This document shows positions 27,097 to 34,449 of a DNA stretch of 64,000 bases, piece by piece. Position 1 is the first letter of the stretch. Each line of letters starts with the position of its first letter. A program made the position numbers and the translations under genes. The notes below the pieces were generated by a model. The model searched no databases. It saw only the letters and a program-made list of their open reading frames with translations, and was not told where the DNA came from. The DNA is from Balneola sp. (lineage in GTDB: Bacteria > Bacteroidota > Rhodothermia > Balneolales > Balneolaceae), in NCBI GenBank assembly GCA_017640785.1, contig JAEPPZ010000008.1:173069-237068 (forward strand), given 5' to 3'.

Positions 27097-28929
27097 ATGA
27101 GAATTAAAGGACTAATTTTTCTGGCAATTATTACCGCATTAGGATTTTTGATAAGCTGGATCAGTATTGACCCTATTGTTGAATCAGAAATTGAATATCA
27201 GGCGAGTATTGCTAATGGTGCATTGGTTGAAATTGATGGTTTCGATATCGATTTGATTGACCTTAAAATTCGTTGGGACAGACTTCAGGTTGCAAATCCC
27301 GAAAACACCATGAGTAACAGCTTTGAAACAGGGGAGATGGAATTGGATTTTCTTTTCTGGCCAACCTGGTGGGAAAGAGTGATTGTTGAGGATATTATCT
27401 TTAAAGATTTTAAAATGGATACCGAAAGAGAAACCGACGGCTATTTTGAAATTCCGGAAGATGAAAAAAATGCTGAACCAAGTTTTGTTGCTCAGGTTAT
27501 TGGGGATATGACCTCAGAAATTTCTCGAAATGCCAACATGGAGTTCACCAATATTAAAACAAATATTAATGTAGATAGCTTGATGTCGAAGTTAAATCTA
27601 CAAGCTCCTGACAAAATTGATTCGCTGAGGAACGGGCTTTCCAGAAATTATCAAAAGTGGGACAGCACCTTTGCAAATACAAAGATCAATAAAGAAATAG
27701 CTGATATCGAAAAAACCATCAACGCAATTGATGTAAAGAAAATAAAAGACCCTAAGAAAGCGATTGAAGCCATAAAAAATGTTCAAAAGCTGGCAAAGCA
27801 GGTGGACTCCCTGAAAACACGTGCACAGAACTTAAAAAATGATTTTCAAGAAGATTTCGGAGATTCAAAGTTCAGCGTTGGCAGAATTGACAACTGGATT
27901 CAAGCTGATTTCCAACGAGCTATGAATATGGCCAAACTACCTACTATTGATCCCGGGAATATTGCTCAGTCCCTTTTCGGTGAAAACCTTCTTGCTGATT
28001 ATTCAGGTTATCTGGAATATGTGGCAATAGCCCGAAAATACGGAAGCCGTTTGGTAGGTGAGGATAAAGACAAAATTGAACGCTATGAAGGAAAAGACTA
28101 TAAATTCAGTGACAAATATGATTGGCCAAAACTCTGGATACAGAACATAGACCTTTCCGGAGAAACAAAAACGGCTATTCAGCTCGCAGGACAGATCACA
28201 AATATCAGCAGTGATCAAAAGAAAACAAAAGAGCCTATCAGGTTTGATCTTGGAGGAAAAGGCGACTCAAACCGTTCGATGACTCTTACCGGAGAATTCA
28301 ATTATTTAGGTGATGAGCCCCGGGAAACTATCAACTTTACTTATGATGGATTTGGTTTAAAAGGGACAAAAATTTCCCCATCTGAATTACTTCCTTACCC
28401 TTTAAAAACAGGGACAGGCGAAGTATCGGCTACCGTAAGCATTATCGACAAAAGATTTGATAGTGAGATTGGTTATAAAGCAAAAGGAATTGCTTTTGAT
28501 TTCGGACAGAACCCATCCAAAGACAGAATTCAGCAACTGATTAGGGACGCTGTTTCCAGCACCGATCAAATAAATGTAACTGCTTTAGTTGATAATCTTG
28601 ACGGACCATTAAAAGTAAAAGTACGTTCTAATGTAGACGATCTATTTGTGAATGCACTTAAAAGCACCGTTAGCAAAGAAGTTGATCGTGCACGTCAAAA
28701 AATAGAATCCAGAGTAAGAAGTGAGATCGGTAATCGAAAAGAGCAACTTCTGGCTTTTAAAAATGAAAAAGAAGCCGAGATCCGAAAAGAATATGAAAGA
28801 CTGGAAAACCGTGTAAACGAAGAGATCAAAAAAGTTGAAGAAAAGAAGGAAGAATTAGAGAAGAAAAAGAAAGAGCTCGAGGATTCTTTGAAAAACAATA
28901 TCAAAGACAGAATTGGAATAGATTGGTAA
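27097..28929 (+). CDS. TIGR03545-family envelope protein
   Basis: A 610-aa protein with an N-terminal membrane helix (MRIKGLIFLAIITALGFLIS) and a long periplasmic part. Its first section (ALVEIDGFDIDLIDLKIRWD) is like the start of AsmA/TIGR03545 proteins. Helical segments cover about 165-260. Beta-rich parts follow, for example IQLAGQITNIS and MTLTGEFNYLG. The C-terminal 80 residues are a highly charged coiled coil (KKVEEKKEELEKKKKELEDS). AsmA-like features suggest a role in lipid or outer-membrane transport, but this is inference. Confidence 0.85.
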   Translation: MRIKGLIFLAIITALGFLISWISIDPIVESEIEYQASIANGALVEIDGFDIDLIDLKIRWDRLQVANPENTMSNSFETGEMELDFLFWPTWWERVIVEDIIFKDFKMDTERETDGYFEIPEDEKNAEPSFVAQVIGDMTSEISRNANMEFTNIKTNINVDSLMSKLNLQAPDKIDSLRNGLSRNYQKWDSTFANTKINKEIADIEKTINAIDVKKIKDPKKAIEAIKNVQKLAKQVDSLKTRAQNLKNDFQEDFGDSKFSVGRIDNWIQADFQRAMNMAKLPTIDPGNIAQSLFGENLLADYSGYLEYVAIARKYGSRLVGEDKDKIERYEGKDYKFSDKYDWPKLWIQNIDLSGETKTAIQLAGQITNISSDQKKTKEPIRFDLGGKGDSNRSMTLTGEFNYLGDEPRETINFTYDGFGLKGTKISPSELLPYPLKTGTGEVSATVSIIDKRFDSEIGYKAKGIAFDFGQNPSKDRIQQLIRDAVSSTDQINVTALVDNLDGPLKVKVRSNVDDLFVNALKSTVSKEVDRARQKIESRVRSEIGNRKEQLLAFKNEKEAEIRKEYERLENRVNEEIKKVEEKKEELEKKKKELEDSLKNNIKDRIGIDW

Positions 28930-28933
28930 ATAA

Positions 28934-28957
28934 AAAGAGCCGGTTCCCCGGCTCTTT
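28934..28957. terminator. Bidirectional intrinsic terminator
   Basis: A 10-bp perfect stem AAAGAGCCGG / CCGGCTCTTT with a TTCC loop, A-run before it and T-run after it. It lies between the convergent TIGR03545 gene and the secreted-nuclease gene and can end both. Confidence 0.9.
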
Positions 28958-28989
28958 CGTGATTGCTAACAACAATAGGGGTAATAAGC

Positions 28990-31900
28990 CTATTTTGTAA
29001 GTAACATTTTCTGAACTTTTACCTGCCCACCTGAAACCAATCTATAGATATAAACTCCGGTAGAAAGATTAGTGGCATCGAAAGTTACATCATGCTTTCC
29101 TGCATTTTTGAATCCATTTACAAGTACCGCTACTTCCTGCCCGATCATATTATAAACCGTAAGTCTTACATTGTTTGATTCCGTCAATGTGAAATGAATG
29201 TTTGTACTCGGGTTGAATGGATTTGGATAATTTCCTAGCGCAACCTCTGTCGGGAGTTCTTCTGTGAAGAGTTCTTCTCCTTCTGGCAATGCTTCACTTG
29301 AAACAGCGCCATCACTTTGAGTGTTAGGGTTTCCGTTTCCGGAAGCTGTTGTCCAATCAGAAAATGAATCTGTATCAACAAAAATATCCGCACGCACAAT
29401 GGATGAACCTGTCGCTGAACTAGGGTTGCTTGTACTTCCCCATCCTGTTGGAATTCCTGATGACGCTCCACCTTCCCAGGCTACTGCATCAATGATTGTT
29501 CCCGATCCATCTTTAAGGACCAATGCATCTCCACCGTTATTGAGCGCCGGAATTGAAGCAAATTTATCTGCGTTTTTGCTATACAGCTTTTTAAACCCCT
29601 TTCGATCAGACGCTACTGTATAGAACGTACCGGGCGCAAGGCTCGCATTTCCGGGATAAGTATATGTGGAACCTGTTCCGTTGTTATCCGTTATGGTCCA
29701 ACCGCTAATGTCGATCGTAGTGCCTCCGGCGTTGAAGAGTTCTATCCATTCTTCATCAGAATCCGTTCCCGGCGTGTCGTAGAACACTTCGCTTATAACA
29801 ACTCCGCCTGTTGGAGCAGGAGCTACATCTGCTGATGTTGCATCGACGCCTGTGGCTCCATCATCATCCGTAACCGTAAGAGAAACAGTAAATGTTCCAT
29901 CCGTCTGGTACGTATGACTTGGGTTTGCTGATGTACTTGTGTTTCCATCTCCGAAATCCCACAAATAACCGGCTATGGCTCCGTCGCTGTCGCTTGATCC
30001 GGCACTGCTAAATGAAACAGCTGTTCCCACGGTTCCGGAATAGGCCCCATTTGCACTGGCTATTGGCGCTGAATTCGGAGGTGTTTGTGTCTCCGGATTT
30101 CCGTTTGAACCTGCGATGCTCCAATCAGAAAACGAATCTGTATCTGTTCCTGAACTTGTTCTGAGAATTGTGCTTCCGGTTGGTGCCGATGGATCTGAAG
30201 CACTTCCCCAGCCATTTGGCAATCCGGCAGAAGCACCACCTTCCCAGGCTACCGCATCGATTAATTGACCGGTACTATTCTTTAAGAGCAAAGCATCTCC
30301 TGTATTGTTTAAAGCAGGAACAGAACCATAAAGATCTGCATCATAAGAATACAAACTGTTGAACCCTACACTATTTGCTGCGACAGTCAGATATGTCCCG
30401 GATTCAATAGTTGTGTTTGCCGGAAAAGTATAAACGCTTCCCGTTCCATTATTATCAGTTACAGTCCAGTTATCTAAGCTGAGTGAACTTCCGGTGGAGT
30501 TATAAATCTCGATCCATTCTTCATCCGAATCTGTTCCCGGCGTATCATAGAATATTTCACTGAAAAGTATACCCGTTCCTGCTATATCTGTTACCGTTAC
30601 GCCGGCTGTTGCAACATCAGTAGCTCCGCCATCATCAGTAACTGTTAACTGTGCAGTATATGAACCTGCCTGAGCATATGAATGAGTTGGGTTTGCAACT
30701 GTACTTGAGTTTCCGTCACCAAAATTCCAGTTATAAGAAACAATTGTTCCGTCACTGTCACTAGATCCGGCACTGCTGAACGAAATATTAGCTCCTGTAT
30801 CACCGGAATAAGGACCATTTGCAATTGCGGTTGGTGGCATGTTACTAGGTTGAGTTTGCGGATTTCCGTTTGAACCGACTGTACTCCAATCACTAAAAGA
30901 ATCCGTATCTGTTGTTGATACTGTTCTTACAATTGTGCTACCTGTAGGAGCTGAAGGATCTGAAGAACTTCCCCAGCTTGCCGGAAGACCTGACGACGCT
31001 CCGCCTTCCCAAGCTACAGCATCTATAACTGAAGAAGTGTTATCCGCAAGGATCAAAGCATCTCCTGTGTTATTCAAAGCCGGTAACGATCCGTATACAT
31101 CAGCATCGTAACCGTAAATAGCATTAAAACCAAGTGAGTTAGTTGCTATCGTCAGATACGTTCCGGACTGAATTGTGGTTCCTCCGGGAATAGTAATGGA
31201 AGCTCCCGTTCCGTTGTTATCTGTAATCGTCCAACCTGAAAGATCAACTGCTGATCCGGTTCCGTTATATAATTCCACCCATTCCTCATCTGAGTCTGTT
31301 CCGGGCGTATCATAAAATACTTCACTGAATACAACTCCTGCTCCTGAACCGCTTCCTGTAGAAACCGTTACATTAGCAAAATCAGTGTTTGTTGCTCCGT
31401 TATTATCAGTTACCGTAAGACTTGCAGTATAAGAGCCGTCAATTGAATAGGTATAACTTGGATTAGCTGACGTACTGGTATTTCCATCTCCGAAATCCCA
31501 TGCATAAGCAGTTATTGTTCCGTCACTATCGCTTGATCCGGCGCTACTGAACGAAATTGTTGAAGTTGTATTTCCGTTGTACGGACCATTAGCTTCTGCA
31601 ACCGGAGGAAGGTTGCTTCCACCACCGTTGCTTAGACTTACAAAATCTGCGTAAACCGGAAGGTGATCAGATGCGTCGTGTATTGCCTGAGCTACTGTTG
31701 CGCTTACAGCTGAATTAGGACCATCCAGTAAAGAAGTGTCGAAGTGATTACCATCGTTCCCAAAAGCAGTGTATGTTCCCGGAACCATGTCAACCTTCGA
31801 ATTATCGTTGATTCCAAAAGAAGTAAGAATGAAATCAAAGCGATCATCTAATCCTCCGTGAGCACCGCCACCAAACTGTGTAGTTCTCGGGCTTTGAGTG

Positions 31901-32595
31901 TGAACACTTGCAAAAGCCGGATTAACATGCCAATCACCAACTCCTCCTGAAGAAGCAAGCGGATCTTCGGCTCTACCATCATTATCTGCTTCGTTTGCAA
32001 TGAACTTTTGATAAGCTGGTTCATTACTGTCGTACATATTGAAATCGCCTACCACAACAAATTCAGTTCCTGCCGGCAAATTATTCAAATGATTCCTCAA
32101 TACCGTTACTTCATCCAATCGTTTTTGTTCATTGGTTGAGCCTGAGCTTGCTTTTAAATGTGCACTGTAAAAACGGATCTCATTATCTCCGATCTGCATT
32201 ACATATTCTGAAAACTCCCTCAATGCTGTAGGAATTTCATTTTGAGAAGTCAGCGTTCCGATCGAGGTTCGATAGAACAGCATATTATCAGTATCAGTAC
32301 CATTTATAAAAGTAGCACGTGAATACTGATTTCCTCCGGCATTAAGAGCCGTAAGTATCAAATCTGCTCCGGCTGCATCCACAATTTCCTGCATAAGAAG
32401 AACATCGGGGTTTGCCGCCTGAAGAACGGTTTGGAATGCACTTTGACGATCAGTATCTGTTCCGTCAAGTTTAAGTCCGTTATAGGTCATTACGCGGAAA
32501 TTTACATCCTGCGCAAGTACAAAAGATGAGATCAGAAGAGTTAGAACAAAAGAGATTGCCGTAATCTTCTTGAGAGAAGTTGCGAGTACACGCAT
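28990..32595 (-). CDS. Secreted nuclease-like protein with [PKD-lamin-tail]x3 and type IX sorting domain
   Basis: A 1201-aa exported protein. Signal peptide 1-29. An endonuclease/exonuclease/phosphatase fold spans about 30-320 with E70 (LLMQE), D184/N186 (VVGDFNMYD) and D310/H311 (ASDHLPVYADF). Three units of a PKD domain plus a lamin-tail domain follow (330-582, 585-838, 841-1093). Each PKD has SFSSAGSSDSDG and FGDGN; each LTD has FYDTPGTDSDEEW and AVAWEGGAS. A C-terminal type IX secretion sorting domain covers 1115-1201 (NYPNPFNPSTNI; GVYIYRLVSGG). Probably secreted or surface-attached extracellular nuclease or phosphodiesterase. A strong SD (GGAGG) precedes the ATG. Confidence 0.92.
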   Translation of the reverse strand: MRVLATSLKKITAISFVLTLLISSFVLAQDVNFRVMTYNGLKLDGTDTDRQSAFQTVLQAANPDVLLMQEIVDAAGADLILTALNAGGNQYSRATFINGTDTDNMLFYRTSIGTLTSQNEIPTALREFSEYVMQIGDNEIRFYSAHLKASSGSTNEQKRLDEVTVLRNHLNNLPAGTEFVVVGDFNMYDSNEPAYQKFIANEADNDGRAEDPLASSGGVGDWHVNPAFASVHTQSPRTTQFGGGAHGGLDDRFDFILTSFGINDNSKVDMVPGTYTAFGNDGNHFDTSLLDGPNSAVSATVAQAIHDASDHLPVYADFVSLSNGGGSNLPPVAEANGPYNGNTTSTISFSSAGSSDSDGTITAYAWDFGDGNTSTSANPSYTYSIDGSYTASLTVTDNNGATNTDFANVTVSTGSGSGAGVVFSEVFYDTPGTDSDEEWVELYNGTGSAVDLSGWTITDNNGTGASITIPGGTTIQSGTYLTIATNSLGFNAIYGYDADVYGSLPALNNTGDALILADNTSSVIDAVAWEGGASSGLPASWGSSSDPSAPTGSTIVRTVSTTDTDSFSDWSTVGSNGNPQTQPSNMPPTAIANGPYSGDTGANISFSSAGSSDSDGTIVSYNWNFGDGNSSTVANPTHSYAQAGSYTAQLTVTDDGGATDVATAGVTVTDIAGTGILFSEIFYDTPGTDSDEEWIEIYNSTGSSLSLDNWTVTDNNGTGSVYTFPANTTIESGTYLTVAANSVGFNSLYSYDADLYGSVPALNNTGDALLLKNSTGQLIDAVAWEGGASAGLPNGWGSASDPSAPTGSTILRTSSGTDTDSFSDWSIAGSNGNPETQTPPNSAPIASANGAYSGTVGTAVSFSSAGSSDSDGAIAGYLWDFGDGNTSTSANPSHTYQTDGTFTVSLTVTDDDGATGVDATSADVAPAPTGGVVISEVFYDTPGTDSDEEWIELFNAGGTTIDISGWTITDNNGTGSTYTYPGNASLAPGTFYTVASDRKGFKKLYSKNADKFASIPALNNGGDALVLKDGSGTIIDAVAWEGGASSGIPTGWGSTSNPSSATGSSIVRADIFVDTDSFSDWTTASGNGNPNTQSDGAVSSEALPEGEELFTEELPTEVALGNYPNPFNPSTNIHFTLTESNNVRLTVYNMIGQEVAVLVNGFKNAGKHDVTFDATNLSTGVYIYRLVSGGQVKVQKMLLTK
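29317..31608 (-). repeat. Tandem protein repeats (three PKD-LTD units)
   Basis: Three intragenic repeat units of about 254 codons each, at 31608-30850, 30843-30082 and 30075-29317. Motifs SAGSSDSDG, DTPGTDSDEEW and AVAWEGGAS recur at equal spacing in all three. The DNA is similar but not identical between units. This is a repeat of coding modules, not a mobile element. Confidence 0.9.
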
Positions 32596-32599
32596 ATCG

Positions 32600-32604
32600 C
32601 CTCC
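32600..32604 (-). promoter_or_regulatory. Strong Shine-Dalgarno site for the secreted nuclease gene
   Basis: GGAGG on the minus strand, 4 nt before the ATG (start codon 32593-32595). A perfect SD is notable because many genes in this window lack one. Confidence 0.7.
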
Positions 32605-32714
32605 GGGGTTAATTATCGTTTATGATATTAAGGCGACCTGTGAGTGGTGACAGCCAATTACGGTTGGCAGGTGGATGCTTCTTGTCCCAAATTACAAGAA
32701 TTACACAAGCGGGT
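32605..32714 (-). promoter_or_regulatory. Predicted structured 5' leader of the secreted nuclease gene
   Basis: Between the inferred transcription start (about 32714) and the SD. Hairpins: a 7-bp stem (TTCTTGT/ACAAGAA, 32679-32700), a 5-bp stem (GCCAA/TTGGC, 32653-32668) nested in ACCTG/CAGGT (32636-32640, 32668-32672). A possible long-range CGACC/GGTCG closing stem is at 32634-32638 with 32712-32716. No riboswitch class is recognised. The stems are read from sequence by eye; some pairs compete. Confidence 0.4.
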
Positions 32715-32720
32715 CGTAAT

Positions 32721-32749
32721 ATTATAGTCCCGACAAAGTGTAAAAGCAA
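32721..32749 (-). promoter_or_regulatory. Sigma-70-like promoter for the secreted nuclease gene
   Basis: Minus-strand TTGCTT (32744-32749), exactly 17 nt, then TATAAT (32721-32726). The transcription start would be near 32714, leaving a leader of about 119 nt to the ATG. Confidence 0.6.
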
Positions 32750-32859
32750 GTAAAGTTATCCACAGATTGAATGTGGAATAGTGCGCTAACTATCTATAAA
32801 TTTTACTCTTTCGTGATATTACAGAATTGTAAACTTTTCTATCATTCATCAAAAATACT

Positions 32860-33459
32860 ATGAAATTTAAATGGTGGTGGATTCCTGCAGGTCTGATATT
32901 GATTTACGCTGTGGCATTTCCTTTCTATTTCAGAAACCCAGAGCAATCTCTGTTTTTCACCGTTTACTCTGTATTCAATGGCACGCTGGAACATCAAACG
33001 ATTGATGGAAAAAAGGATAAGCTTGTAGCTAATTACGAGAAGATAACTGTCGGCAGCAAAGCGCCGGATTTTACACTTTCAGGAATAGACGGAACCCAAA
33101 TTTCGTTGTCTGATTTTGAAGGAAAAACAGTTCTACTCACTTTTTGGGCATCCTGGTGTCCGACGTGTCGAGCCGAAAATGAACACCTCAAAGAGATCTA
33201 TCCTGATTACAAAAATGAGGAGTTTGAAATCCTTGCCGTTTCTCTGGATCGAAGTAAAACGAACTGGGAAAAGGCCGTTGAGAAAGATGGTATTACATGG
33301 CCGCAAGTTTCTGATCTGAAAGGAGTAGATTCACCGGTTGCCACCAAATACGGTGTTTATTCTACCCCGACTACTTTTTTGATTGATTCTTCAGGCGTAA
33401 TTATTGGTAAGGATTTGAGGGGAGAGGAGTTGGAGGAGCAACTGAATTCACTAAAATAA
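32860..33459 (+). CDS. TlpA/ResA-like thioredoxin-fold protein
   Basis: A 199-aa protein with an N-terminal membrane helix (about 5-24), then a redoxin/AhpC-TSA-like thioredoxin fold. The active site WASWCPTCR has C100 and C103, and the cis-Pro is in VYSTPTTFLID. It is probably anchored to the periplasmic side of the inner membrane and reduces disulfides, for example during cytochrome c maturation. No neighbouring partner genes; convergent with the broken transposase 7 bp downstream. Confidence 0.9.
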   Translation: MKFKWWWIPAGLILIYAVAFPFYFRNPEQSLFFTVYSVFNGTLEHQTIDGKKDKLVANYEKITVGSKAPDFTLSGIDGTQISLSDFEGKTVLLTFWASWCPTCRAENEHLKEIYPDYKNEEFEILAVSLDRSKTNWEKAVEKDGITWPQVSDLKGVDSPVATKYGVYSTPTTFLIDSSGVIIGKDLRGEELEEQLNSLK

Positions 33460-33466
33460 TCGATGT

Positions 33467-34030
33467 TTAATAGAATCTATCTTCTTTCCATTGAGATGGA
33501 TTGTTCCGTATATATTCAGAGATATTATTAAAGGACTCCTGATCGCGGATTATATGATCTTAGTATCTTGCTTGCCATTGGAAATCAGTTCTGATCTTTC
33601 TCGCCTTCTTTGTGACACCGATTTTAAATCCTCTGACTATTGAACCCAAATTTTTAGATTGAGGACCAAATTTGTTTAATGAATTCTGTTTTGATACATG
33701 TAGGGACGCAAGATTTTGCGCCCCTACAATTAGATTCGAATCCAATTCATTATTCTTTTTGTGAATGTTAATGATTCCATGCACATGGTTTGGCATCACA
33801 ACAAATTCTCCTAATTTCACAAATGGAAAATGATCCGGGACCTCTTTCCAACATTGGTTTGCGATTTTTCCAATTTCATACAAGAACATTTCATCATTCT
33901 TTATCTCTCCAAAATATCGCTCTCTGTTCTTCGCACAAATCGTTACGAAATAAGACCCGTTCCACCCATAATCCCAAGACTTTAATCGAGTGGTTTCATT
34001 ACGATATTTTCTCTTGAATTTTTCTGACAC
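33467..34030 (-). pseudogene. REP-associated tyrosine transposase (RAYT, IS200-like Y1 family), interrupted by an in-frame stop
   Basis: The intact part (34030-33560, 156 codons) has the HUH-type motif FVVMPNHVHGIINI and starts WNGSYFVTICAKNRERYFG, typical of RAYT proteins. It ends with FQWQARY and a TAA at 33560-33562. Beyond that TAA the same frame continues for 30 codons with the usual family tail (DHIIRDQESFNNISEYIR, NNPSQWKED) to a second TAA at 33467-33469. So one nonsense codon splits an otherwise normal gene of about 187 codons. The coding part also contains a REP-like palindrome (33699-33728). RAYT proteins mobilise REP sequences; the enzyme here is probably inactive. Confidence 0.88.
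33699..33728. repeat. REP-like palindrome inside the RAYT gene
   Basis: A 30-nt imperfect inverted repeat: TGTAGGGACGCAA and TTGCGCCCCTACA (13-nt arms, one mismatch, 4-nt loop). On the coding strand it reads in frame as VGAQNLASLH, a segment inserted in the loop region of the RAYT protein. The style (TGTAGGGG..CCCCTACA) is typical of dispersed REP-like elements. Confidence 0.7.
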
Positions 34031-34075
34031 TATATGCTTAATGGAGAACAGGTTGCAATCGCAAAAAGGTCAAGA

Positions 34076-34438
34076 TTATTCGATACTTATTTGACCTACC
34101 CCTTCAACGGAGACAATCTCATTCTTTATTTTATCGAACTTAATCAGATAAATAGGATTTTCAATCTTGTTAAATAAAACCTCGTTAAGATAGTATAGTG
34201 CGATAGAACTTGTAGAATCCTCAGGCAAAATAGATTCCCAAATGGCTACAACGTTTACATCTATTTTATGACCTGATTGTTTTAATGAGTCGATCTTTGA
34301 AACCGTATCTTTAAACTCTACAAGACTTTGTACTTTTTTAAATGCTTGTTCTTTCTGATCTTCTTCTTGACAATACACCTGATTTGTCAATGCAAATGCA
34401 ATTAATAAGCTTAATATCAGACTTTTATTCAATCTCAT
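34076..34438 (-). CDS. Small secreted protein of unknown function
   Basis: A 120-aa product from the ATG at 34438 with a signal peptide (MRLNKSLILSLLIAFALTNQ, cleavage near VYC-QEE). An alternative GTG at 34453 overlaps the previous gene by 4 bp but spoils the signal. The mature part is short and mixed alpha/beta (IWESILPEDSTSSIALYYLN). No family recognised. It lies 11 bp after the receiver-FAD oxidoreductase gene and may be the last gene of that run. Confidence 0.6.
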   Translation of the reverse strand: MRLNKSLILSLLIAFALTNQVYCQEEDQKEQAFKKVQSLVEFKDTVSKIDSLKQSGHKIDVNVVAIWESILPEDSTSSIALYYLNEVLFNKIENPIYLIKFDKIKNEIVSVEGVGQISIE

Positions 34439-34449
34439 ATTTACCATAA

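Noticed and set aside
27598..28218. Open frames on the minus strand inside the TIGR03545 gene
   Set aside because: No start context or family pattern; shadows of the plus-strand gene.
29317..31608. Regular spaced repeats that could suggest a CRISPR array
   Set aside because: The period is about 762 bp and in frame within a coding sequence; they are protein-domain repeats.
32605..32714. Possible 6S RNA or GEMM riboswitch in the leader
   Set aside because: Too short for 6S RNA and no GEMM consensus; kept only as an unclassified structured leader.
32756..32764. TTATCCACA, another perfect DnaA-box match upstream of the TlpA-like gene
   Set aside because: Single box near a promoter; chance match is likely, no origin features.
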